The position numbers were made by a program, and so were the translations under genes. Source: Streptomyces cupreus (lineage in GTDB: Bacteria; Actinomycetota; Actinomycetes; Streptomycetales; Streptomycetaceae). Taken from it: a DNA stretch of 64,000 nucleotides. Positions 34,191 through 41,137 of this stretch are shown here, piece after piece. Every line of letters begins with the position of its first letter. Positions within the stretch are counted from its first letter, which is position 1. The notes under the pieces are model-generated. The model was given only the letters and a program-made list of their open reading frames with translations. It had not been told where the DNA came from and searched no databases. Location: the NCBI RefSeq assembly GCF_014257025.1, contig NZ_JACMSF010000020.1, forward strand, positions 62,001 to 126,000. Direction: 5' to 3'.

Positions 34191-34673
34191 ATGCACATAC
34201 GTCGCGTCTCCTTCGACCACCCCGACGCCGTCAAGCTCAACGACGCGGTCCAGGCCGAGTACGACGTCCGCTACGGCGACGGCGGTGACGCCACCCTCAT
34301 GGACCCTGCCGACTTCGAACCGCCGAACGGCGTGTACCTGATCGCCTACGACGAGTACGGCTCCCCGGTCGCCTCGGGCGGCTGGCGCGTCCGGGACGCG
34401 AACGACGAGGGCAACATCGACGGGGACGCCGAACTGAAGCGGATGTATGTGATCGACGCGATGCGCGGCCGTGGCCTCGCCCGGCGCATCCTCGCCGCTC
34501 TGGAGGAGGACGCCCACGCGGCCGGCCGACTGCGCATGGTGCTGGAGACGGGCGCCAAGCAGCCGGAGGCCGTCGCCCTGTACGAGTCCAGCGGCTACGA
34601 GCCGTGCGCGAAGTTCGGCTACTACCGCTTCCACGATCTGAGCCTGTGCTTCGCCAAGCCGCTCACCCCCTGA
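34191..34673 (+). CDS. GNAT-family N-acetyltransferase
   Basis: 160 residues. The acetyl-CoA loop is AMRGRGLARRILAALEE, preceded by the strand AELKRMYVIDAM and followed by MVLETGAKQPEAVALYESSGY. Substrate is unknown; the QPEAVALYESSGY pattern occurs in many small-molecule acetyltransferases. ATG 34191 appears leaderless. It is a monocistronic gene ending before a strong hairpin. Confidence 0.9.
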   Translation: MHIRRVSFDHPDAVKLNDAVQAEYDVRYGDGGDATLMDPADFEPPNGVYLIAYDEYGSPVASGGWRVRDANDEGNIDGDAELKRMYVIDAMRGRGLARRILAALEEDAHAAGRLRMVLETGAKQPEAVALYESSGYEPCAKFGYYRFHDLSLCFAKPLTP

Positions 34674-34764
34674 GACGGACCGAGGCGCGCGGCGGGCCGT
34701 TCACGGGGTCAGATGCCGGTCGGGGCGGGAGCGTTGGGCGCCCGCCCCGAAGCCGCGGAAACGC

Positions 34765-34803
34765 CGAGATCCCGCCCGATCGAAATGATCGGACGGGATC
34801 TCG
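34765..34803. terminator. Terminator between the acetyltransferase gene and tRNA-Ala
   Basis: CGAGATCCCG-C-CCGATC and GATCGG-A-CGGGATCTCG form a 17-bp stem with one mismatch and a 5-nt loop. It serves the convergent acetyltransferase and tRNA transcripts. Confidence 0.85.
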
Positions 34804-34841
34804 TGTATCGCTTACGAGTTGACTCGTGAACGATGCTGCGG

Positions 34842-34915
34842 TGGACCTGAGGGGATTTGAACCCCTGGCCCCCTCGATGCGAACGAGGTGCGCTACCGGA
34901 CTGCGCCACAGGCCC
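34842..34915 (-). tRNA. tRNA-Ala (anticodon CGC)
   Basis: A 74-nt cloverleaf. Acceptor GGGCCTG pairs with CAGGTCC including the G3:U70 wobble, the alanine identity element. The D stem is GCGC/GCGC, the anticodon stem CCTCG/CGAGG with loop TTCGCAT (anticodon CGC, reading GCG), and the T arm AGGGG-TTCAAAT-CCCCT. Discriminator is A. The 3' CCA is not encoded. Confidence 0.95.
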
Positions 34916-34974
34916 TTGCAACGAGTGAAACTCTAGCATCCCGATCCGCCCGCTCGGAAATCCGTTCCGGGCGC

Positions 34975-36147
34975 CTACTCGTTGGCCGCCCGCGGCCGTC
35001 CGCCGTCCTCGTACTGGTCGAACAACGGCGTGCGTCCCCGCTCACGTGCCCGCCGGGCGGACGCGGCCCGGCGGGCGTCACTGCGCCCGCCGCCGTCCGC
35101 CCTCTCCTCGTCGTCGGCCGCCTCCGTCTGCTCGGCCGTGGCGGCGCGGGACTGCGCCTCCTGCTCCGGTGCGACCGCGCTGGACCGCGCCGAGCTCCAG
35201 GCATCGGGCGCGCCCAGATCGACATCGGCGGTGGCCCGCGGCGCGACCGGCGCGGTCACGTACGTGGGGAGCGGCACCGGCACCGGGTCCCAGCTGTCGC
35301 CCTGCCCCGGCCGCCGCTGGCGCTCACGCTGCTGATCGACCCACTCGGCGTGATCGGTCTGCTCGACGAGTGCCCGCCGGTCGGCGGCGAGCGCCGACAG
35401 CCCCGGGTCGGTGTGTGGTCCGGCCCCTTCGTCCGGCTCCTCTGCGTCCGCGCCGGCGTCGGCGGGCATGCGCCGGCGCGGCTGGCGGGTGCGCTCCCTG
35501 AGCCGCTGCGCGGCGGCTTCGGCTCGGCGGCGGTCCATCTGGTACGCGAAGCGGCGGCGCTCCTGGGTGCGCAGGTACGCGATGTACACGCTGAGCAGCA
35601 CGGCGGGCACGCCGGGCGCCCACAGGAAAGCGAGCCCTCCGACGGCGGCGACGATCGCGCCGAGTGTGAAGGCGAGGAAGAGCACGACGGTGGTGCGCCG
35701 ACGGCGCGCGAGCACCTTCGTGCGCTGGGCGCGCGCTGCGGCCGCCTCCGCGGCGGGCGTCGGGGGCGTGCGCCGTGCGGCCGGGACCGGTTTCTGCGCC
35801 GCCTGCGCCTTCTGGGACTTCTGCGCCGGCGCGGGCCCGGGTTCGGGCGCCGGCGCGGCCGTCTGCGGGCGCGTCGGAGGCATGGCGAAGGCCCGGACGT
35901 CCACCGATGCGGTGACGCCGTCCGGGTCGTCGGCGCTGGGCTCCCCCTCGTCGGCGGAGCGCGCGCGCAGGTCCTTGGCGTATCGGCGCTCCATCCCCGC
36001 CCGTCCGGACAGCAACCGGATGGCTGTGCTGAAGCGTTCCGTCGGACGGGCCTCGTTCAGCTCGTCCTGCCTACGGAGCCACATCGGCACCAAGTAGGCG
36101 GCCCAGGCCCCGACAATGACTGCGTAGATGAGGCCGCTGCTGCTCAC
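34975..36147 (-). CDS. glpR: Membrane protein GlpR/SepX, cell-division receptor of gephyrin-like Glp
   Basis: 390 residues. An N-terminal membrane segment (SGLIYAVIVGAWAAYLVPMW, about 4-23) leads into conserved WLRRQDELNEARPTERFSTA. A long Pro/Ala linker and a basic stretch precede two more membrane helices (about 152-190), then a charged, largely disordered tail. This layout matches the actinobacterial protein called GlpR in Corynebacterium and SepX in Streptomyces. That protein binds the MoeA-like Glp at the septum and is needed for normal division and sporulation (family knowledge). It shares a strand with glp about 2 kb away. GTG 36147 has TACCGT 7 nt upstream. Confidence 0.85.
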   Translation of the reverse strand: MSSSGLIYAVIVGAWAAYLVPMWLRRQDELNEARPTERFSTAIRLLSGRAGMERRYAKDLRARSADEGEPSADDPDGVTASVDVRAFAMPPTRPQTAAPAPEPGPAPAQKSQKAQAAQKPVPAARRTPPTPAAEAAAARAQRTKVLARRRRTTVVLFLAFTLGAIVAAVGGLAFLWAPGVPAVLLSVYIAYLRTQERRRFAYQMDRRRAEAAAQRLRERTRQPRRRMPADAGADAEEPDEGAGPHTDPGLSALAADRRALVEQTDHAEWVDQQRERQRRPGQGDSWDPVPVPLPTYVTAPVAPRATADVDLGAPDAWSSARSSAVAPEQEAQSRAATAEQTEAADDEERADGGGRSDARRAASARRARERGRTPLFDQYEDGGRPRAANE

Positions 36148-36154
36148 GCCTCAC

Positions 36155-36160
36155 ACGGTA
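36155..36160 (-). promoter_or_regulatory. -10 hexamer of glpR/sepX
   Basis: TACCGT on the minus strand, 7 nt before GTG 36147. A GTGAGG just before the start could still act as a weak ribosome site. Confidence 0.45.
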
Positions 36161-36323
36161 GAGGGGTTTGCGTGAGGCCATCTGCCAATTGAGCCGGTGT
36201 GTCGCACGATCTGGCTGATATTTCGAAATTTTTTTGTGACCCATGCGATCAGCAGGCCGCACAGGACGCGAATTCAGGGCTCCGAGACGGTCACGCGGCG
36301 ATCAATTTCGAACATTTATTCAA

Positions 36324-37001
36324 TTACCCGGGCTGTGCGGGATTACCCGGCGTGTTCTGCGCGTTCCTCGGCCCGTCGGACGACCTCCCCCGGGAGTGTG
36401 CCCGGTGCCAGCGGTTCAGCAACCCGTCGGGCACCTCTTCAGCCGTGAGCGCGAACACGAGATGGTCGCGCCAGGCGCCGTCGATGTGGAGATAACGGGG
36501 TCTGAGCCCCTCCTCGCGGAATCCGAGTTTCTCCACCACCCGGCGGCTCGGCCCGTTCTCGGGGCGAATGCAGACCTCGATGCGGTGCAGTCCGACGGTG
36601 CGGAAACAGTGGTCCACGACGAGCGCCACGGCCGTCGGCATCACCCCGCGGCCCGCGACCGCCTCGTCCACCCAGTAGCCGACGTGTCCCGAGCACATGG
36701 AGCCCCAGGTGATCCCGGCGACCGTCAACTGCCCGACCAGCCGCCCCTGGTACTCGATGACGAAGGGCAGCATCCGGCCCGCGTTCGCCTCGGAGCGCAG
36801 GTGCCGGACCATCTGGCGGTAGGTCGGCCGGTGCGCGATCGGCCCGCTGGGCGTGGGCGGTGGGATGGTCGCCTCCCAGGGGCGCAGCCAGTCCCGGTTG
36901 CGCCGGTTGACCTCGCGCCAGGCCCGCTGGTCGCGCAGCTTTATCGGCCGGAGGACGACATCGCCGTCCGCCAGTACGACGGGCCAGGATGGGCTGTTCA
37001 G
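36324..37001 (-). CDS. RimJ/RimL-type GNAT acetyltransferase, probable CTG start
   Basis: 225 residues if begun at CTG 37001. Conserved N-terminal sequence LRPIKLRDQRAWREVNRRN begins about 20 residues in, yet no ATG, GTG or TTG occurs in frame between that region and the upstream stop at 37082. CTG 37001 overlaps the moaB TGA stop as CTGA, the same geometry as the ATGA/GTGA couplings around it. A start at 36812 would discard the conserved first 63 residues. Acetyl-CoA-binding segments are VGYWVDEAVAGRGVMPTAVA and IEVCIRPENGPSRRVVEKLGF. A homologue (rimJ) occupies the same place beside moeA1 in mycobacteria. Target is unknown. Confidence 0.82.
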   Translation of the reverse strand: MNSPSWPVVLADGDVVLRPIKLRDQRAWREVNRRNRDWLRPWEATIPPPTPSGPIAHRPTYRQMVRHLRSEANAGRMLPFVIEYQGRLVGQLTVAGITWGSMCSGHVGYWVDEAVAGRGVMPTAVALVVDHCFRTVGLHRIEVCIRPENGPSRRVVEKLGFREEGLRPRYLHIDGAWRDHLVFALTAEEVPDGLLNRWHRAHSRGRSSDGPRNAQNTPGNPAQPG

Positions 37002-37504
37002 CTCGCACCCCCGCTGCCTGCGCCGGGTCTGGGGTGATCGCCGCCACGGATCTGGTCGACGGCGTGGAGCAGCAGGAACTCAAGGACGGCCAGTCCGTCC
37101 TTCACCCCGCCGGTGGAACCCGGCAGATTGACGATCAGCGTGCTTCCCGCCACCCCGGCAAGGCCCCGGGAGAGCGCGGCCGTGGGCACCTTCTCGCGTC
37201 CGAACGCCCTGATGGCCTCCGCGATGCCCGGCACCTCGTAGTCGATCACCTTGCGGGTCGCCTCGGGCGTGCGGTCGGTCGGCGAGATGCCGGTGCCGCC
37301 GGTGGTGACGACGACGGCGTACCCGGCGTCCACGGCGGCGCGCAGCGCGGCCTCCACAGGGTCCCCGTCGGGTACGACCTGGGGTCCCTCGACGTCGAGG
37401 CCGAAGCGCTTCAGGCCGTCGGCGATCAGTGGGCCGCCCTTGTCCTCGTAGACCCCGGCGGCGGCCCTGTTGGAGGCGGTGACCACAAGAGCGCGATACG
37501 TCAT
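36998..37504 (-). CDS. moaB: MogA/MoaB-family molybdopterin protein
   Basis: 168 residues. Molybdopterin-binding fold with TTGGTGISPTDRTPEATRKV and the later STLIVNLPGSTGGVKDGL. MogA-type proteins adenylylate molybdopterin before metal insertion; MoaB-like members share the fold. ATG 37504 overlaps the moaC stop (ATGA), and its stop overlaps the acetyltransferase's CTG. It is part of the galU-glp-moaC-moaB-rimJ run. Confidence 0.9.
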   Translation of the reverse strand: MTYRALVVTASNRAAAGVYEDKGGPLIADGLKRFGLDVEGPQVVPDGDPVEAALRAAVDAGYAVVVTTGGTGISPTDRTPEATRKVIDYEVPGIAEAIRAFGREKVPTAALSRGLAGVAGSTLIVNLPGSTGGVKDGLAVLEFLLLHAVDQIRGGDHPRPGAGSGGAS

Positions 37505-37980
37505 GCCCGGCTCCAGTCGCCCGACTTGCCGCCCGTCTTCTCCTCCACCCGTACGTCCGTGATGACCGCTCCCTTGTCGACGGCCTTGACCATGTCGATC
37601 ACGGTGAGCGCGGCGACGGAGACCGCGGTGAGGGCCTCCATCTCGACGCCCGTGCGGTCCGTGGTCCTGACGGTGGCCTGGATCTCCACGGCGTCGTCCG
37701 CTACCGACAGATCCAGTTTCACACCGGACACCGCGAGCGGGTGGCACAGCGGGATCAGGTCCGGGGTGCGCTTGGCGCCCATGATGCCCGCGATCCGCGC
37801 GGTGGCCAGCGCGTCGCCCTTGGGGACGCCCTCGCCGCGCAGCAGCTCGACCACGCGGGGCGAGACCAGGACGCGCCCGCTCGCGCGGGCGGTGCGCGCC
37901 GTCACGTCCTTCTCCGATACGTCGACCATGCGGGCCGCGCCCGCCTCGTCGATGTGCGTCAGTCCGTCCTGCGTACTCAT
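37501..37980 (-). CDS. moaC: Cyclic pyranopterin monophosphate synthase
   Basis: 159 residues. MoaC converts 3',8-cyclo-GTP (the MoaA product) to cyclic pyranopterin monophosphate, the first stable molybdenum-cofactor intermediate. Motifs are TPDLIPLCHPLAVSGVKLDL, VEMEALTAVSVAALTVIDMVKA with catalytic Asp, and the terminal GGKSGDW. ATG 37980 has GGGAG upstream. No moaA is present in the window. It is coupled to moaB; glp lies 129 bp upstream. Confidence 0.94.
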   Translation of the reverse strand: MSTQDGLTHIDEAGAARMVDVSEKDVTARTARASGRVLVSPRVVELLRGEGVPKGDALATARIAGIMGAKRTPDLIPLCHPLAVSGVKLDLSVADDAVEIQATVRTTDRTGVEMEALTAVSVAALTVIDMVKAVDKGAVITDVRVEEKTGGKSGDWSRA

Positions 37981-38109
37981 GCTGTGTGGCGCTCCCGGTC
38001 CGGGCCCGTGGCGGTGCGGCGCTGGGCCTGCTGTGCGCGACACGGTACCGCCAAGTCGGCGCGCGCACCGGAGCAGGACCGGCCCGCGGACCGGCACACG
38101 CGCGTGCGC

Positions 38110-39432
38110 TCAGCCGAGCAGGACGACCTCGACCTCGGCGCCGGGCTCCACGGACTCGGTGTCCTCGGGGACGACGATCAGCGAGTCGGCGTGCGCGAGG
38201 GCGGCGACCAGGTGCGATCCGGCGCCGCCGACCGGGGTCACGGTGCCGTCGGCGTACGTCCCGCGCAGGAACTGCCGGCGCCCCTTCGGCGAGGTCAGCG
38301 CCTTGTCCGCCGCCAGGGTCGCCCTCGTGCGCGGCCGGTGGACGTCTTCGAGGCCCATGAGGGTGCAGATCGCGGGGCGCACGAACAGCTCGAAGGAGAC
38401 GTACGACGACACGGGGTTGCCGGGGAGGGCCAGCAGCGGGGTGTGGTCGGGGCCGATGGAGCCGAAGCCCTGGGGCTTGCCGGGCTGCATGGCGAGCTTG
38501 CGGAAGTCGATACCGCTGCCCGCCTCGTCCTCGTCGCCGACGGACTGGAGGGCCTCCTTGACGACGTCGTACGCGCCCACACTCACGCCGCCTGTGGTGA
38601 CCATGAGATCGGCGCGCACCAGCTGGTCCTCGATGGTGGAGCGCAGGATCTCGGCGTCGTCGGCGACGGCACCCACGCGGTAGGCGATGGCGCCGGCGTC
38701 CCGGGCGGCCGCGGTGAGGGCGAAGCTGTTGGAGTCGTAGATCTGGCCGCTGCGCAACGCCTCGTCGGGCTGGACGAGTTCGCTGCCGGTGGACATCACG
38801 ACCACGCGCGGGCGCGGGCGCACGCGTACCGTGCCGCGGCCGATCGCGGCGAGCAGGGCGATCTGCGGCGGTCCGAGGACGGTGCCGGCCTCCAGGGCGC
38901 GGTCACCGGCCTTCACGTCGCTGCCCTTGGCGCGCACATGCGCGCGTGCCTCCGCGGGCCGGTACACGTGCACGTGCCCCTCGGCGCCCTCGGGGGCCAG
39001 CGCGCGGGCGCGCATCCCGGTCACGGGACCTTCTCCGAGGCCTCCGTCGGTCCATTCCACCGGTACGACGGTCTCGGCGCCGGGCGGCAGTGGGGCGCCG
39101 GTCATGATGCGGGCGGCCTGGCCGGGACCCACCTGGAGCGGTTCCGCCTGGCCCGCGGCGACGTCCCCGACGACCTCCAGGACCGCCGGGAACTCCTCGC
39201 TCGCGCCCGCGACATCGGCGACCCGCACCGCGTATCCGTCCATGGAGCTGTTGTCGAACGGCGGCAGGGACACCGGCACCGTGACGTCGTCGACCAGGAC
39301 ACAGCCCTGGGCGTCGAGGAGTTGCAGCTCGATGGGTTCGAGGGGGCGGACGGTCGCGAGGATGTCCTCCAGGTGTTCGTCCACCGACCAGAGGTGATCC
39401 TGGCCTGTGGTGCGGGGCGCGGCGCTGCTCAA
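38110..39432 (-). CDS. glp: Gephyrin-like molybdotransferase Glp (MoeA family)
   Basis: 440 residues of MoeA/gephyrin E-domain type. It has VPVSLPPFDNSSMDGYAVRV near 50-70, MSTGSELVQPDE and VTTGGVSVGAYDVVKEAL. In molybdenum-cofactor synthesis MoeA inserts molybdate. In actinobacteria the copy next to galU, rimJ and glpR is Glp, which binds the C-terminus of FtsZ and its membrane receptor GlpR at the septum. The neighbours here (galU 5 bp upstream; rimJ and glpR downstream) fit that case, while moaC/moaB between them suggest a link to cofactor synthesis is retained. ATG 39432. Confidence 0.9.
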   Translation of the reverse strand: MSSAAPRTTGQDHLWSVDEHLEDILATVRPLEPIELQLLDAQGCVLVDDVTVPVSLPPFDNSSMDGYAVRVADVAGASEEFPAVLEVVGDVAAGQAEPLQVGPGQAARIMTGAPLPPGAETVVPVEWTDGGLGEGPVTGMRARALAPEGAEGHVHVYRPAEARAHVRAKGSDVKAGDRALEAGTVLGPPQIALLAAIGRGTVRVRPRPRVVVMSTGSELVQPDEALRSGQIYDSNSFALTAAARDAGAIAYRVGAVADDAEILRSTIEDQLVRADLMVTTGGVSVGAYDVVKEALQSVGDEDEAGSGIDFRKLAMQPGKPQGFGSIGPDHTPLLALPGNPVSSYVSFELFVRPAICTLMGLEDVHRPRTRATLAADKALTSPKGRRQFLRGTYADGTVTPVGGAGSHLVAALAHADSLIVVPEDTESVEPGAEVEVVLLG

Positions 39433-39437
39433 AATGG

Positions 39438-40340
39438 CTACATCTCCTCGGCTACGTAACTGCGAAGCCAGGTCCGGAAGTCCGGGCCCAGGTCTTCACG
39501 TTCGCATGCGAGTCGGACAATGGCACGCAGGTAGTCGCCACGGTCGCCGGTGTCATAGCGGCGACCCTTGAAGACGACGCCGTGCACCGGGCCACCGACC
39601 TTCTCGTCCGCGGCGAGCTGCTGGAGGGCGTCGGTGAGCTGGATCTCGCCACCGCGGCCGGGCTCGGTCTTGCGCAGTATGTCGAAGATGTGCGGGTCGA
39701 GGACGTAGCGGCCGATGATCGCGTAGTTCGAGGGGGCGTCCGCGGCGTCGGGCTTCTCCACCATGCCGGTCACCTTGACGACGTCGCCGTCCTCGGTGGT
39801 CTCGACCGCGGCACAGCCGTAGAGGTGGATCTGCTCGGGGGCGACCTCCATGAGCGCGATGACGCTGCCGCCGCGCTGCTCCTGGACCTCGACCATGCGC
39901 TTGAGCAGCGGGTCGCGCGGGTCGATGAGGTCGTCACCGAGGAGCACGGCGAAGGGCTCGTGGCCGACGTGCGGGGCCGCGCACAGCACCGCGTGGCCGA
40001 GCCCCTTGGGGTCGCCCTGGCGGACGTAGTGCATGGTCGCGAGGTCGCTGGACTCCTGCACCTTGGCGAGCCGGCCGGCGTCGCCCTTCTTCTGAAGAGC
40101 GGACTCCAGTTCGTAGTTGCGGTCGAAGTGGTCCTCAAGGGGGCGCTTGTTGCGGCCCGTGATCATGAGGACGTCGTCGAGGCCCGCGGAGACGGCCTCC
40201 TCGACCACATACTGGATCGCCGGCTTGTCGACGACCGGCAGCATCTCCTTGGGAGTGGCCTTGGTCGCCGGGAGGAACCGGGTGCCGAGACCTGCTGCGG
40301 GAATGACAGCCTTGCTGATCCGAGGGTGCGACTGAGTCAT
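39438..40340 (-). CDS. galU: UTP-glucose-1-phosphate uridylyltransferase
   Basis: 300 residues. It makes UDP-glucose for wall glycopolymers, glycogen-like and trehalose metabolism. The nucleotide-binding AAGLGTRFLPATKATPKEM lies at 15-33, followed by PAIQYVVEEA, then KGLGHAVLCA, and EKPDAADAPSNYAIIGRYVL near the sugar site. ATG 40340 has no Shine-Dalgarno sequence but TAAGGT 7 nt upstream, so it is probably leaderless. It leads the minus-strand operon into glp. It is divergent from 5-formyltetrahydrofolate cyclo-ligase. Confidence 0.95.
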   Translation of the reverse strand: MTQSHPRISKAVIPAAGLGTRFLPATKATPKEMLPVVDKPAIQYVVEEAVSAGLDDVLMITGRNKRPLEDHFDRNYELESALQKKGDAGRLAKVQESSDLATMHYVRQGDPKGLGHAVLCAAPHVGHEPFAVLLGDDLIDPRDPLLKRMVEVQEQRGGSVIALMEVAPEQIHLYGCAAVETTEDGDVVKVTGMVEKPDAADAPSNYAIIGRYVLDPHIFDILRKTEPGRGGEIQLTDALQQLAADEKVGGPVHGVVFKGRRYDTGDRGDYLRAIVRLACEREDLGPDFRTWLRSYVAEEM

Positions 40341-40347
40341 GCCCGCA

Positions 40348-40353
40348 ACCTTA
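40348..40353 (-). promoter_or_regulatory. -10 hexamer of leaderless galU
   Basis: TAAGGT on the minus strand, 7 nt before ATG 40340. Confidence 0.55.
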
Positions 40354-40433
40354 TCCGGTGCCTTTGTAGGGAATCTGTGGCTCCGGTTAATTGGCTCTCA
40401 TATGAGCGTATTGAAAGGGTACGGGTACGACCA

Positions 40434-41054
40434 TTGAGTCAGATCGGACGTCCGGCTGAGCCTGACAAGCGAACGTTGCGTCGAGAGTTCCTCGCGGTGA
40501 GGAACAGGTTGACGGCTGATGACGTACGGGAGGCCGGGGTCGCGCTGGCGGGGCGCGCGCTGGAGCTGCCCGAGCTGGCGCGGGCGCGCACGGTGGCGGC
40601 GTATGTCTCCGTGGGGAGCGAACCGGGCACGCTCGCGCTGCTGGACGCGCTGCGCGCGCGGGACGTGCACGTCCTGCTCCCCGCGCTCCTGCCCGACAAC
40701 GACCTGGACTGGGGCGCGTACACCGGCGAGGGCTCCCTCGCACGGGTCCAACACGGCGGAAAGATGGCCCTGTTCGAGCCCGCCGGCGAACGCCTCGGGC
40801 CGGACGCCGTGACCACCGCGGACGTGGTGCTGCTGCCCGGGCTCGCGGTGGACGCGCGCGGCATGCGTCTGGGGCGCGGCGGGGGCTCGTACGACCGCGT
40901 GCTCGCCCGCCTGGAACGCGCGGACGCGCACCCCGCCCTGGTCGTGCTGCTGTACGACACGGAGGTCGTCGAGCGCGTCCCCGCGCAGGCGCACGACCGG
41001 CCGGTGCACGCGGTGGTGACGCCGTCGGGCGTACGCCGCTTTCCATCGACCTGA
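40434..41054 (+). CDS. 5-formyltetrahydrofolate cyclo-ligase
   Basis: 206 residues from TTG 40434. It converts 5-formyl-THF to 5,10-methenyl-THF with ATP. The start region DKRTLRREFLAVRNRLT holds the phosphate-binding basic residues, and RLGRGGGSYDRVLARL is the folate-site signature. No ATG or GTG lies in frame in the vicinity; AAAGG lies 14-18 nt upstream, which is long. TTG therefore rests mainly on the conserved LSQIGR start remembered for streptomycete homologues. It is divergent from galU, as in mycobacteria. Confidence 0.9.
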   Translation: MSQIGRPAEPDKRTLRREFLAVRNRLTADDVREAGVALAGRALELPELARARTVAAYVSVGSEPGTLALLDALRARDVHVLLPALLPDNDLDWGAYTGEGSLARVQHGGKMALFEPAGERLGPDAVTTADVVLLPGLAVDARGMRLGRGGGSYDRVLARLERADAHPALVVLLYDTEVVERVPAQAHDRPVHAVVTPSGVRRFPST

Positions 41055-41084
41055 AGCCCGCTCCCGGGTCCCTGCGCATGTGAA

Positions 41085-41114
41085 AGGGCCCTCCACGCGT
41101 GCGTGGAGGGCCCT
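41085..41114. terminator. Bidirectional terminator, 5-FCL / penicillin acylase
   Basis: AGGGCCCTCCACGC and GCGTGGAGGGCCCT are perfectly complementary across a GT centre, between convergent stops. Confidence 0.85.
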
Positions 41115-41137
41115 ACGTTGCGTGCACCGTCAGCGGC

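Noticed and set aside
36439..37083. 214-codon minus-strand frame starting with ATG at 37083
   Set aside because: It overlaps moaB and the RimJ-like gene in a third frame and has no domain. Those two genes explain the region.
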